The notes under the pieces: model-generated
Told to the model about the DNA's origin: nothing
Database searches by the model: none
What the model saw: only the letters and a program-made list of their open reading frames with translations
Origin: Lichenihabitans psoromatis
Lineage (GTDB): Bacteria > Pseudomonadota > Alphaproteobacteria > Rhizobiales > Beijerinckiaceae
Length of the DNA stretch: 64,000 bases
Reading direction: 5' to 3'
Assembly: GCF_004323635.1 (NCBI RefSeq)
Contig: NZ_CP036515.1
Location: 4,093,501 to 4,157,500 of the forward strand
Position numbers and translations under genes: made by a program
Shown: one piece after another, positions 17,256 to 26,803 of the stretch
Layout of the letters: each line of letters begins with the position of its first letter
How positions within the stretch are numbered: position 1 is the stretch's first letter

Positions 17256-18476
17256 ATGTCGAACCCAAGCGATCGCAAGGGCCGCGGTTTTTCACGATTG
17301 ATCCTCGTCGCGATCGTCATTGCGGCAGCTGTCGGGGTCTATGAGTTTCGAAACAACGACGCGTTCCGCGCGAAAGTCTATGCGACGGCTCCCTTTCTGA
17401 AACCCGCCGACAAGGCGGAAGCTAAAGCAGCGCCACCGCCGATGGCGGTGCCGGTGAGTGCCGTCGCGGCCCAGACCGGAGATTTTCCCGTGATCCTGGT
17501 CGGGCTCGGGACCGTGCAGGCGAATAATACGGTGCTGGTCCGCAGCCGGGTCGATGGTCAGATTATCAAGATCAACTTCACCGAAGGTCAGATCGTCAAG
17601 AAGGGCGATCTCCTCGTGCAGATCGACCCCCGCCCCTATAAGGCAGCGCTCGAGCAAGCGCAGGCGAAGAAGCAGCAGGATCAAGCCAATCTGGCCAATG
17701 CCAATCGTGACCTGACCCGCTACGAGTCACTCGCCAAAAATGATTATGCAACGAAGCAGCAGCTCGATACGCAGACCTCCCAAGTTGCCCAATTGACGGC
17801 GCAAATTGCGGCGGACGATGCGGCGATCGACAATGCTCAGGTGCAACTCGATTACGCGACCATCACGGCACCGATCACCGGACGGGTCGGGTTTCGATTG
17901 GCCGACCAGGGCAACATCGTGACGGCCGCCAGCGCCACCGGCATCGTCTCGATCGCACAATTGCAGCCGATTGCCGCGATCTTCACCGAACCGGAAAACA
18001 GCCTCGGGCAACTCCAAGCCGGGGTGGCGGCTGGGCCAGTGCCGGTCAACGCGTTGACGACGGATGGCAAGACCGTGCTGGCTGAGGGGACACTCGACAC
18101 TCTGAATAACGAGGTCGACACGTCGAGCGGAACCATTCGGGTCAAGGCTCTGTTCAAGAACGAAGATAATAAGCTCTGGCCGGGCTTGTCGGTCACGACG
18201 CGGACCACGGTGGCGATCCGTAAAGATGTCGTGATGATTCCCGAAGCTGCGGTACAGCGCGGGCAAACGGGTTTTTATGCGTTCGTCGTCGGTCCGGACA
18301 ATAAGGTCCAGCAGCGAAATCTGAAGATCGGCCTTATCGGTGATGGCAAGGCGCTGATTCAGGATGGGATCAAGGCAGACGAGATGGTCGTGACGGCGGG
18401 CCAATATCGGCTTCAGCCCGGCGTCCTGGTTAAAGTCGGCGACGATCAACAGAAGACAGCAGCAAAGGAGCCGTGA
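17256..18476 (+). CDS. RND efflux periplasmic adaptor (HlyD/MFP family)
   Basis: The 406-residue protein begins MSNPSDRKGRG with one N-terminal membrane helix at about residues 13-30. It has the lipoyl/barrel-sandwich halves (VRSRVDGQIIKINFTEGQ and later APITGRVGFRLADQGN) flanking a coiled-coil hairpin rich in Gln and Ala, then beta-barrel and membrane-proximal domains. It links the inner-membrane pump to an outer-membrane channel. Its stop overlaps the RND pump start region. The family is of the MdtA/AcrA type. No outer-membrane TolC-like gene is present in this window. Confidence 0.9.
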   Translation: MSNPSDRKGRGFSRLILVAIVIAAAVGVYEFRNNDAFRAKVYATAPFLKPADKAEAKAAPPPMAVPVSAVAAQTGDFPVILVGLGTVQANNTVLVRSRVDGQIIKINFTEGQIVKKGDLLVQIDPRPYKAALEQAQAKKQQDQANLANANRDLTRYESLAKNDYATKQQLDTQTSQVAQLTAQIAADDAAIDNAQVQLDYATITAPITGRVGFRLADQGNIVTAASATGIVSIAQLQPIAAIFTEPENSLGQLQAGVAAGPVPVNALTTDGKTVLAEGTLDTLNNEVDTSSGTIRVKALFKNEDNKLWPGLSVTTRTTVAIRKDVVMIPEAAVQRGQTGFYAFVVGPDNKVQQRNLKIGLIGDGKALIQDGIKADEMVVTAGQYRLQPGVLVKVGDDQQKTAAKEP

Positions 18477-18478
18477 GC

Positions 18479-21400
18479 ATGTACGGAGGCATCTCAGGCC
18501 CGTTCATTCGCTATCCTGTCGCCACCACGTTGCTGATGATCGGCATTCTGTGCATCGGGCTCGTGGCCTATCCTCTGTTGCCCGTCGCGCCGCTTCCGCA
18601 GGTGGACTTTCCGACCATTCAGGTGTCCGCAAGCCTTCCCGGCGCCAGCCCGGAAACCATGGCATCGTCCGTGGCGCAGCCGCTCGAGCGACAATTCGCG
18701 CAGATCCCCGGCGTTGCACAGTTGACGTCCACGAGCGCGCTCGGCAACAGCGCCATCACGATCCAGTTCGATCTCGACCGCAATATCGACGGCGCCGCCA
18801 ATGACGTGCAGGCCGCCATCAATGCGGCCGGCGGGCAGCTGCCAAAGCAGCTCCCAAGTCCGCCAACCTACCGCAAGGTCAACCCGGCCGACTCGCCCAT
18901 CATGCTTCTGGCCGCCACATCTGACACCTTGCCCCTGACCGAGGTGGACGACAACGCCGACACCAAGGTGGCACAGCAGATCAGCCAAATCTCCGGCGTG
19001 TCACAGGTGACGATCGGCGGCGAGCAGAAACCCTCGATCCGCATCCAGCTCGACCCTGCCAAGCTCGTGACCAAAGGACTGTCGCTCGAGGATGTGCGGT
19101 CCGCCATTGCGGTGACGACGGTCGATAGCCCGAAAGGCAGTATCGACGGCAAGCAGCAAAGCTACACGATCTACGCCAACGATCAGTTGACCAAGAGCAG
19201 CGACTGGAACGACGTCGTCATCGCCTACCGCAACGGCGGCCCGATCCGCATCAAGGACATCGGTCAGGCGGTCAGCGGCCCGGAAGACGCCAAGAAAGCG
19301 GCGTGGTCGCAAGGCAAGCGCGGTGTCTTCCTCGTCATCTTCAAGCAGCCCGGCGCCAACGTCATCCAGATCGTCGATCAGATCAAAGCCATGCTGCCGC
19401 GGTTGCAGGCGTCTATCCCGCCGGCAATCCATCTCGACATCATCAGCGACCGCACCACCACGATCCGCGCGTCGGTCCATGACGTGCAGTTCACCTTGCT
19501 GTTGACGATCGCGCTCGTCGTGATGGTCATCTTCATCTTTTTGCGAAGCTTCTGGGCGACCGTCATTCCATCCATCACGGTACCGCTCGCGCTGCTCGGA
19601 ACGTGCGCCCTCATGTGGGGGATGGGCTATAGTCTCGACAATCTGTCGCTGATGGCTTTGACGATCGCGGTCGGTTTCGTGGTCGATGACGCGATCGTCA
19701 TGCTCGAAAACATCACGCGTCACATCGAGGAGGGGGAGAAACCCCTCGAAGCCGCCTTCAAAGGCGCGAGTGAAATTGGCTTTACGATCCTGTCGATCAG
19801 CATTTCGCTGATCGCGGTGCTGATCCCGCTGCTTTTGATGAGCGGGATTATCGGCCGCTTGTTCCGCGAGTTCGCGGTGACCCTGGCGATGACGATCGCC
19901 GTGTCGGCTTTCGTCTCGCTGACGCTGACGCCGATGATGGCGTCCCGCTTCCTGACCGACCCGCATCAGCAGAAGCATGGTCGGCTTTACATGATGAGCG
20001 AGCGCTTTTTCGATGGGATGCTGAAGCTTTACGAGCGCGGCCTCAACGTCTGCCTGAAGTTCCGTTTCGTCACCTTGATGGTGTTTTTCGGCACGGTCAT
20101 CGCGACCGTTTATCTCTTCAACGTGATCCCGAAAGGATTCTTTCCGAACCAGGATACGGGTTTGATCTTCGGCACGTCGGAAGGCGCTCAAGACATTTCC
20201 TTTGCCGACATGAAGCTGAAGCAGGAGGCGCTCGGCGACATCGTCTCAAAAGATCCGGATGTCGCGACGGTCGGGATGTTGCTCGGGTCAGGCGGTAACG
20301 CTCTGAACAATGGCCGCCTGTTCATCACCCTGAAACCGCGCGACGAGCGCGAGGCTTCGGCCCAGCAGATCATTGCGCGACTTCGCCCCCAACTCGACAA
20401 GGTCGAGGGCGCGAAGCTGTTTCTGCAGGCCGCTCAGGACGTCAACGTCGGCGGTCGCGCCGCTCGGACGCAGTATCAATACACCCTGCAAGACGCCAAC
20501 CTCGACGAATTGAACGAATGGTCACCGAAGATCTTCGACAAGCTGAAAACGCTGCCTGAAGTCCGCGATGTGGCAACCGACCAGCAAACCAACGGCACCA
20601 CGCTGACCTTGTCGATCGATCGCGACCAAGCTTCGCGTTACGGGATCACGCCCCAACTCATCGATGACACCCTCTACGACGCCTTCGGCCAGCGTCAGGT
20701 CGCGCAATATTTTACGCAGATCAACAGCTACCACGTCATTCTCGAGATCCTGCCTGAACTCCAGGGTGACCGAACAAGCCTCAGCACGATCTATATGAAG
20801 TCGCCCGCGACCGGCGGCATGGTGCCGCTTTCGGCTGTCGCTCATTGGTCGACCAAGCCAATCCGCCCCTTGTCGATCAGCCATCAGGGCCAGTTTCCGG
20901 CCGTGACGATCAGCTTCAATCTCGCGCAAGGCGTCGCGCTGGGTGAGGCCACCGCCGCGATCCAACGTTCCATGAACGCGATCCAGGCGCCGCAAACGAT
21001 CCAGACCACCTTCCAAGGCAATGCGCAGGCGTTCCAGCAGTCGCTCAGCACCGTCCCCCTGCTGATCCTCGCGGCCCTGGTGGTCGTCTACATCATCCTC
21101 GGCATTCTCTATGAGAGCTTCATCCACCCACTGACCATTCTGTCGACGTTGCCGTCTGCCGGTCTCGGAGCTTTCGCGATTCTGATGCTGTTCGGCTTCG
21201 ACTTCAGTCTGATCGCCCTGATCGGCTTGATCCTGCTGATCGGCATCGTGAAGAAGAACGGCATCATGCTGGTCGACTTCGCGATCGTTGCTGAACGAGA
21301 TGAGGGATTGACGGCCGAAGAGGCGATCAGAAAGGCGGCCCTTCTCCGCTTCCGCCCGATCATCATGACCACGATGGCGGCGATGCTTGGTGGTATCCCG

Positions 21401-21625
21401 TTGATGCTGGGGACCGGGACAGGCTCGGAAATTCGGCAACCGCTCGGCTATGCGATGGTCGGCGGCCTTCTCGTGAGCCAGGTGCTGACGCTATTCACCA
21501 CCCCGGTCGTCTATGTCTACCTCGACCGCGTGTCGACGTGGCTCGGCGGCGGCCACAAAAAGCGGGAGGCCGACGACCACATCGAGGACGTCGCGGCACT
21601 CCCGCAGCGGCAGGCGGCAGAATAG
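18479..21625 (+). CDS. RND efflux transporter permease subunit (HAE1/MdtB-MdtC type)
   Basis: The 1048-residue inner-membrane pump starts with one N-terminal helix (FIRYPVATTLLMIGIL). It has two large periplasmic loops and 12 helices in total, with the proton-relay pair Asp403-Asp404 in VGFVVDDAIVMLENI, equivalent to Asp407/408 of AcrB. It exports drugs or other amphiphiles in exchange for protons. I chose ATG 18479 because the AAGGAG site is 8 bases upstream; a GTG at 18473 overlapping the adaptor stop (GTGA) is only 2 bases from that site. The C-terminus ends next to the convergent fsr gene. Confidence 0.92.
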   Translation: MYGGISGPFIRYPVATTLLMIGILCIGLVAYPLLPVAPLPQVDFPTIQVSASLPGASPETMASSVAQPLERQFAQIPGVAQLTSTSALGNSAITIQFDLDRNIDGAANDVQAAINAAGGQLPKQLPSPPTYRKVNPADSPIMLLAATSDTLPLTEVDDNADTKVAQQISQISGVSQVTIGGEQKPSIRIQLDPAKLVTKGLSLEDVRSAIAVTTVDSPKGSIDGKQQSYTIYANDQLTKSSDWNDVVIAYRNGGPIRIKDIGQAVSGPEDAKKAAWSQGKRGVFLVIFKQPGANVIQIVDQIKAMLPRLQASIPPAIHLDIISDRTTTIRASVHDVQFTLLLTIALVVMVIFIFLRSFWATVIPSITVPLALLGTCALMWGMGYSLDNLSLMALTIAVGFVVDDAIVMLENITRHIEEGEKPLEAAFKGASEIGFTILSISISLIAVLIPLLLMSGIIGRLFREFAVTLAMTIAVSAFVSLTLTPMMASRFLTDPHQQKHGRLYMMSERFFDGMLKLYERGLNVCLKFRFVTLMVFFGTVIATVYLFNVIPKGFFPNQDTGLIFGTSEGAQDISFADMKLKQEALGDIVSKDPDVATVGMLLGSGGNALNNGRLFITLKPRDEREASAQQIIARLRPQLDKVEGAKLFLQAAQDVNVGGRAARTQYQYTLQDANLDELNEWSPKIFDKLKTLPEVRDVATDQQTNGTTLTLSIDRDQASRYGITPQLIDDTLYDAFGQRQVAQYFTQINSYHVILEILPELQGDRTSLSTIYMKSPATGGMVPLSAVAHWSTKPIRPLSISHQGQFPAVTISFNLAQGVALGEATAAIQRSMNAIQAPQTIQTTFQGNAQAFQQSLSTVPLLILAALVVVYIILGILYESFIHPLTILSTLPSAGLGAFAILMLFGFDFSLIALIGLILLIGIVKKNGIMLVDFAIVAERDEGLTAEEAIRKAALLRFRPIIMTTMAAMLGGIPLMLGTGTGSEIRQPLGYAMVGGLLVSQVLTLFTTPVVYVYLDRVSTWLGGGHKKREADDHIEDVAALPQRQAAE

Positions 21626-21637
21626 CGAGCGCCGCCT

Positions 21638-22957
21638 TTAGCGACGCTTGCTGCTGTTTTCGACGTCCGGCAGAAGAAACGTCAGCACTCCCAACAAGGG
21701 CAGGAACGAGCAGACCTTGAAGACGAAGTTGATGCTCGTCTGATCCGCGAGTTCGCCGAGGAGAGCAGCCCCAAGCCCGGCGACCCCGAACGCGAAGCCG
21801 AAGAAGAGGCCGGCGACCAAGCCGACATTCCTCGGGATCAACTCCTGGGCATAGACCAGGATGGCCGAGAAGGCCGAAGCCAGGACGAGACCGATCACCA
21901 CCGTCAGGGCGCAAGTCCAGAAGAGGTCGGCATAAGGAAGCGCCAAGGTGAAGGGCAGCACACCGAGGATCGAGACCCAGATCACGGATTTGCGCCCGAC
22001 GCGATCCCCAACAGGGCCGCCGATGATGGTGCCGGCCGCGACCGCGCCGAGGAACACGAAGAGGAACACCTGCGCTGTCTGGATCGACACATGAAACTTG
22101 TCGATCAGGTAGAACGTGTAAAACGTGCTCATCCCTGCGAGATAGAAGTGTTTGGAAAAGATCAGGCCAAGCAGGATCAACACCGACGCGATGATGCGCC
22201 GGCGCGAGAGGGTCGACGGCGCATGGACTTCGCCGCCCCTCTTGGACTCCGTTCGCAGCGCGGTCGCATACCAGCTTCCGACCCGCGTGAGCAGAAGCAT
22301 CCCAACGAAGGCCACAAGCGTGAACCAGGCGATGCTGGTCTGCCCGCGCGGCACGACGATGAAGGCCGCGAGGAGCGGGCCGGCCGCTGTGCCGAAGTTG
22401 CCGCCCACCTGGAAGAGCGATTGCGCCAATCCATGACGACCGCCCGACGCCATGCGGGCAACGCGCGAGGCTTCCGGATGGAAGATCGACGATCCGATCC
22501 CGACCGACGCGGCTGCGACCAACAGCATGGTATAGTTGGTCGCGTAGGCCAGCAGAACCAACCCGACGAGCGTGACGCACATGGCGACCGGGAGCGAATA
22601 GGGCCGCGGTTTACGATCGGTCGACAAGCCGACAAGCGGTTGTAAGAGCGACGCCGTCACCTGAAACGTCAGGGTAATCAGGCCGATTTGCCCATAGTCC
22701 AACGAAAAGGTCTTCCGCAGCACCGGATAGATGGCGGGCAACAGCGATTGCATCAGGTCGTTGAGGCCATGGGCGATGCTGGCCGCGAACAGAATGCCAA
22801 ACACGGTTCCGCTTCGCACGGCGGCCGACCCAAGCCCTTGGGTTTCTATCGTTTGCCCCACCTCGAACCGTGCCGGGACTGCCGCTTCGGCAGATTGCGA
22901 ACCGTCGCCGGAGCGCGAGCTCTCGCTCGGCGCGCTCTCGTTTAATCGTGCGTCCAT
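21638..22957 (-). CDS. fsr: MFS transporter, fosmidomycin-resistance (Fsr) type
   Basis: The 439-residue, 12-helix MFS protein resembles E. coli Fsr over its length as I recall that sequence. Shared blocks are LLPAIYPVLRKTFSLDYGQIGLI, LQPLVGLSTDRKP, SRVARMASGGRHGLAQS, FQVGGNFGTAAGPLLAAF, GPVGDRVGRKSVIW and SAILVYAQELIPRNVGLVAG. It would be an inner-membrane proton-driven exporter, and in E. coli it gives fosmidomycin resistance. The N-terminal 50 residues (Glu/Ser-rich) extend beyond the usual start. It is convergent with the RND operon, so two efflux systems sit back to back. Confidence 0.88.
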   Translation of the reverse strand: MDARLNESAPSESSRSGDGSQSAEAAVPARFEVGQTIETQGLGSAAVRSGTVFGILFAASIAHGLNDLMQSLLPAIYPVLRKTFSLDYGQIGLITLTFQVTASLLQPLVGLSTDRKPRPYSLPVAMCVTLVGLVLLAYATNYTMLLVAAASVGIGSSIFHPEASRVARMASGGRHGLAQSLFQVGGNFGTAAGPLLAAFIVVPRGQTSIAWFTLVAFVGMLLLTRVGSWYATALRTESKRGGEVHAPSTLSRRRIIASVLILLGLIFSKHFYLAGMSTFYTFYLIDKFHVSIQTAQVFLFVFLGAVAAGTIIGGPVGDRVGRKSVIWVSILGVLPFTLALPYADLFWTCALTVVIGLVLASAFSAILVYAQELIPRNVGLVAGLFFGFAFGVAGLGAALLGELADQTSINFVFKVCSFLPLLGVLTFLLPDVENSSKRR

Positions 22958-23398
22958 GATGTCGCCCTGCCTCCCGATCCGCTGGACCGGCCACCGCCGC
23001 GATGTTGATTGGGGAACAGGGCAAGGCAGAAAAATGGCCTTGGGCGGTTCGCGCCGGATCGAGCGTTTCGATTGAGAATGGCCGGCAGCCGATCACATTG
23101 GTTCGATTGCCGTCGTAGCGATACGCGCGATAGCGCCAGAAAATCAAGCTCGGCCGATTGGCGACGCCGATTTCGTCGCAGTCGGAACGGATGCTCATCC
23201 TGTTCGTGTGCGGGCGGTCGGGCTGCGGCGACCATGTGACAGCATCTCGAGATCGGTGACCCAACCTGTCACATGCAAGTCACTCAAGCCGGCATTGCGG
23301 CGAGGGCTTGGCTTTTCGACTTGTCGGTGCGGCAGGCTTGTGAAAAACGCTATGCAATTGGGGCGGACCGATCGAGACACATCGAGAACATCTGGATT
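22958..23398. other. 441-base divergent region between fsr and shc
   Basis: No gene is supported. It holds the upstream control of both divergent genes, including a 10-bp inverted repeat (CATGTGACAG at 23232-23241, CTGTCACATG at 23265-23274) and the overlapping direct repeat noted separately. The high GC content gives several antisense frames without protein-like features. Confidence 0.5.
23265..23282 (+). promoter_or_regulatory. PHO-box-like direct repeat upstream of shc
   Basis: CTGTCAC (23265-23271), four bases, then AAGTCAC (23276-23282) give the 7-4-7 layout with an 11-base period typical of PhoB boxes (consensus CTGTCAT-N4-CTGTCAT). The first half matches 6 of 7 positions, the second only 4. 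It lies about 117 bases before the shc start. It is speculative without a search of other loci. Confidence 0.3.
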
Positions 23399-25384
23399 AT
23401 GCCATTGAACGCTGTCGCAGTTTCGCTTCAGAGCGCGCGTCGTGAACCTGATCTCGAACTGAGTCCCGATCTCGATCAAGCCATCGCCCATGCGGCTCGC
23501 GCGCTCCGTGCTTACCAAAACCAGGATGGTCATTTCGCTTTCGAATTGGAGGCAGACGCCACCATTCCGTCCGAATATGTTCTGCTGAAGCATTTCCTTG
23601 GTGAGCCGGACCTCGAAATCGAGCGCAAGATCGCGGTCTACCTGCGCCGGACCCAGAGCGCCGATGGCGGTTGGCCGATGCTCCATGGCGCACCGGCCAA
23701 CATTTCGGCGACCGTGAAGGCTTATCTTGCGCTGAAACTGATCGGTGATACGCCAGACCAGCCCCACATGCGTCGGGCCCGCGAGGTCGTTCTGTCACTC
23801 GGCGGCGCCGTCAATTGCAACGTGTTCACGCGCAATACCCTGGCGCTGTTCGGCATCGTGCCCTGGCGAGCCGTTCCGGTCATGCCGGTCGAAATCATGC
23901 TTCTGCCAAGCTGGTTTCCGTTCCACTTGTCGAAGATTTCTTACTGGGCCCGTTGCACCATCGTGCCGATGACGGTCCTGGCCGCTCTCAAACCGGTCGC
24001 CCGCAATCCTCGCGGGATCGGGATCGACGAATTGTTCGTTGTGCCGCCCGCTGAGGTTCGCGTTTGGCCGAAGGGACCGGATGTCGTCCAGCCTTGGGGA
24101 GCACTCTTCGGCGGCCTCGACGCCGTGCTGCAACGGACCGAACGATTTTTTCCGAATGGGTCGCGGCAGAAGGCCATCGCCAAAGCCATCGCGTTCGTGC
24201 GTGAGCGACTGAACGGTGAAGATGGCCTAGGCGCCATCTACCCGGCCATGGCCAACACGGTCATGATGTTCGACACGCTCGGAATGCCGGTCGATGCACC
24301 GGAAGTCGTGCTAGCCCGTGCCTCGATCGAAAAGCTGTTGATCGTCAAGGACGATGAGGCCTACTGCCAGCCCTGCCTTTCACCAGTCTGGGATACGGCG
24401 CTTACGGCTCATGCGATGCTTGAAACCGAGGGTGTCGAGTCAAAAATCGCGGCCGATTGCATCGCTTGGCTGAAGCCCAAGCAGGTGCTCGACGTCAAAG
24501 GCGACTGGGCCGACCAGCGGCCGGATGTGCGGCCGGGTGGATGGGCCTTTCAATACGAAAACGCTCATTATCCGGACCTCGACGACACGGCCGTCGTCGT
24601 GATGGCGATGGATCGGGCGGCGGCGAAACGTGGTGATCGACGCTTCGACGAGTCTATTGCGCGCGCGCGCGAATGGGTCGTCGGGCTGCAGAGCCGCGAT
24701 GGCGGTTGGGGCGCCTTCGACGCCGATAATGACAAACATTACCTGAATGCAATTCCGTTTGCCGATCACGGCGCCTTGCTCGATCCACCGACCGCCGATG
24801 TGACGGCGCGTTGCGTGTCGATGCTGGCGCAACTGGGCGAGCAACCGGAGGCTGGTAGCGCCATCCGCCGTGGCCTCGACTATCTGCTCAAGAACCAAGA
24901 GCAGGACGGCAGTTGGTATGGTCGCTGGGGCCTCAACTACATCTATGGCACATGGTCCGTGCTCTGCGCCTTGAACGCGGTCGGCATTCCGTCGCACGAT
25001 CCTGCGATGCGTCGGGCCGTCGCGTGGCTTGAGGCGGTGCAGAATTCTGACGGCGGCTGGGGCGAGGACGAACGAAGCTATGCGCTCGATTACAAGGGCT
25101 TTCGCCACGCCCCAAGTACCGCGTCGCAGACCGCGTGGGCGCTGCTCGGCCTGATGGCCGCCGGCGAAGCCGATAGCGTCAGTGTTGCGCGCGGGATCGA
25201 CTATTTGTTGCGGCACCAGGGAAGCGACGGGTTCTGGGCCGAGGATATCTATACTGCGACAGGCTTCCCGCGCGTGTTTTACCTGCGCTACCACGGCTAT
25301 CCCAAGTTCTTTCCGCTCTGGGCCATGGCGCGTTTTCGCAACCTTCAAGCCAGCAACACGAAATCTGTCCTGGTCGGGATGTGA
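23399..25384 (+). CDS. shc: Squalene-hopene cyclase
   Basis: The 661-residue monotopic membrane enzyme has several QW-type repeats (QSADGGWP, QSRDGGWGAFD, QNSDGGWG). The protonating motif DLDDTA is at residues 393-398. It cyclises squalene to hopene and diplopterol, the core of bacterial hopanoids. I chose ATG 23399 (MPLNAVAVS) because the longer upstream reading adds 42 residues of basic, non-family sequence. It is followed 4 bases later by hpnG in the same direction, so the two are in one operon. Squalene synthesis genes are not in the window. Confidence 0.95.
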   Translation: MPLNAVAVSLQSARREPDLELSPDLDQAIAHAARALRAYQNQDGHFAFELEADATIPSEYVLLKHFLGEPDLEIERKIAVYLRRTQSADGGWPMLHGAPANISATVKAYLALKLIGDTPDQPHMRRAREVVLSLGGAVNCNVFTRNTLALFGIVPWRAVPVMPVEIMLLPSWFPFHLSKISYWARCTIVPMTVLAALKPVARNPRGIGIDELFVVPPAEVRVWPKGPDVVQPWGALFGGLDAVLQRTERFFPNGSRQKAIAKAIAFVRERLNGEDGLGAIYPAMANTVMMFDTLGMPVDAPEVVLARASIEKLLIVKDDEAYCQPCLSPVWDTALTAHAMLETEGVESKIAADCIAWLKPKQVLDVKGDWADQRPDVRPGGWAFQYENAHYPDLDDTAVVVMAMDRAAAKRGDRRFDESIARAREWVVGLQSRDGGWGAFDADNDKHYLNAIPFADHGALLDPPTADVTARCVSMLAQLGEQPEAGSAIRRGLDYLLKNQEQDGSWYGRWGLNYIYGTWSVLCALNAVGIPSHDPAMRRAVAWLEAVQNSDGGWGEDERSYALDYKGFRHAPSTASQTAWALLGLMAAGEADSVSVARGIDYLLRHQGSDGFWAEDIYTATGFPRVFYLRYHGYPKFFPLWAMARFRNLQASNTKSVLVGM

Positions 25385-25388
25385 TGCG

Positions 25389-26171
25389 ATGATGGCTGCA
25401 TCACTCCCGGTCCTCGCCGTGACCGGCATGAACGCGGAAGCCCGGATCGCGGGTGGGAGCGGTGTTGCGACCCTCGCGGGTGGCGGCGACGCCGCTCGCC
25501 TCGCGCTTCTGCTGCAAGGAGCGCTGTCCCGAGGCGCCAGAGCGGTGATCAGTTTCGGCATCGCGGGTGGCCTCGCACCAGGGTTGAAGCCCGGAACGGT
25601 AATTATCGCGCGCGCGGTCGATGACGGCGAGACCGTGATGCTGACCGACCCTGTCTGGTTGAAACGTCTGTCGTCCGCCCTGCCCGATGCGATCGTGGCC
25701 GACCTCGTCGGTGTCGATCACATGGTCGTTGGTCACGATGCCAAGACACATCTGCATGCAACCACAGGCGCGGCGGCGGTCGATATGGAGTCGCATATCG
25801 CGGCACGATTGGCCGCGTTGCATCAGGTGCCTTTCGCGGCGCTTCGTATCGTCGCCGATCCGGCGGAGCGGACGCTCCCGCATGCTGCGACGGTCGGGAT
25901 GCGGCCGGATGGCAGCACAGACGTCAAGGCCGTTCTCAAAGCGCTCGCCCGCCGCCCTGCCGATCTCCCAGCCCTGATCCGAACCGCATTCGATGCACGA
26001 GCTGCCTTTTCGGCTCTGAAGCATAGCCGCACCTTGTTGTGTGGCCATCTTGGATTCGACGAGAGCGATCTTGCCCGGGAGGATGGCGCTCAGAGGCCCC
26101 TCGTCGACATCGATGTTGGGACGCTGGGGGTGTTTGGGGTTGGCACCGACGTCTCGGTCGAAAACCGCTGA
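25389..26171 (+). CDS. hpnG: Hopanoid-associated nucleosidase/phosphorylase HpnG
   Basis: The 260-residue PNP/UDP phosphorylase-fold protein starts MMAASLPVLAVTGMNAEARIA. Family features are the FGIAGGLAPGL phosphate/nucleoside loop and the AVDMESHIAARLA motif with the catalytic Glu. It removes adenine from adenosylhopane, giving ribosylhopane in the extended-hopanoid pathway. It lies 4 bases after shc. The C-terminus beyond HLGFDESDL has about 25 extra residues compared with the usual protein and may be a local extension. An ATG three bases downstream is an equally good start. Confidence 0.88.
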   Translation: MMAASLPVLAVTGMNAEARIAGGSGVATLAGGGDAARLALLLQGALSRGARAVISFGIAGGLAPGLKPGTVIIARAVDDGETVMLTDPVWLKRLSSALPDAIVADLVGVDHMVVGHDAKTHLHATTGAAAVDMESHIAARLAALHQVPFAALRIVADPAERTLPHAATVGMRPDGSTDVKAVLKALARRPADLPALIRTAFDARAAFSALKHSRTLLCGHLGFDESDLAREDGAQRPLVDIDVGTLGVFGVGTDVSVENR

Positions 26172-26217
26172 ACGGAGGATCGATCGCGCCGCTCATCGAT
26201 CGTGAGGAAGCGGCGGC

Positions 26218-26736
26218 GTGACCCTGTTTCTCGATCGCCTCGCCTCTCCGCTCGGCACCCTGCTGATCATATCGGACGGGTCGGCGCTTCGCGCACTCGA
26301 TTTCCACGATTATGAATCCCGGATGCGACGCCTTCTCCAGCGTCATTATGGCAGCGTGGAGCTCCAGGCCGGGCATGGCACCGGAGCGATCGGCGACGCT
26401 CTCAGCGCCTATTTTGAGGGCGACATTAGGGCTCTCGACACTCTGAAGGTCGAGACCGGAGGCACTGCGTTCCAACGCCAGGTCTGGGCCGCGCTCCGCG
26501 GGATCCCACCGGGGACGACGACGACCTATGGTCGCCTCGCCGCCGCTCTCGGTCATCCAACTGCGAGCCGCGCAGTGGGGCTTGCCAATGGCGCCAATCC
26601 GATCGCTATCGTGGTGCCGTGCCATCGCGTCGTGGGCGCCGACGGGCGGCTTACCGGCTTCGGTGGTGGACTACCGCGCAAGCAATGGCTGCTGACGCAC
26701 GAGGCCCATGCTGCCGGGAATGCGCGACTTCTCTAA
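26218..26736 (+). CDS. ogt: Methylated-DNA-protein-cysteine methyltransferase
   Basis: The 172-residue protein carries the suicide active site VPCHRVVG, preceded by GTTTTYGRLAAALGHP with the DNA-binding helix-turn-helix and arginine finger region. It repairs O6-alkylguanine by transferring the alkyl group to its own cysteine. A GTG start with AGGAAG 7 bases upstream was chosen. It lies 46 bases after hpnG and may be co-transcribed with it. An Ada-type regulatory domain is absent, so it is of the Ogt type. A bidirectional terminator follows. Confidence 0.92.
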   Translation: MTLFLDRLASPLGTLLIISDGSALRALDFHDYESRMRRLLQRHYGSVELQAGHGTGAIGDALSAYFEGDIRALDTLKVETGGTAFQRQVWAALRGIPPGTTTTYGRLAAALGHPTASRAVGLANGANPIAIVVPCHRVVGADGRLTGFGGGLPRKQWLLTHEAHAAGNARLL

Positions 26737-26755
26737 GCCACGTTTAAACGACAAA

Positions 26756-26779
26756 ACCCGACGCTCGAGAGCGCCGGGT
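26756..26779. terminator. Bidirectional terminator between ogt and hpnH
   Basis: A stem with outer ACCCG/CGGGT and inner CGCT/AGCG arms lies between two convergent genes. On the minus strand it is followed by TTTTGTCG, and on the plus strand by CTGTTGTT. Confidence 0.7.
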
Positions 26780-26803
26780 CTGTTGTTAAACTATCGCTGT
26801 GGC

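Noticed and set aside
18473-18478. GTG start for the RND pump overlapping the adaptor stop
   Set aside because: The AAGGAG site is only 2 bases away, too close for efficient initiation. ATG 18479 has good spacing, so it was preferred; the GTG remains possible.
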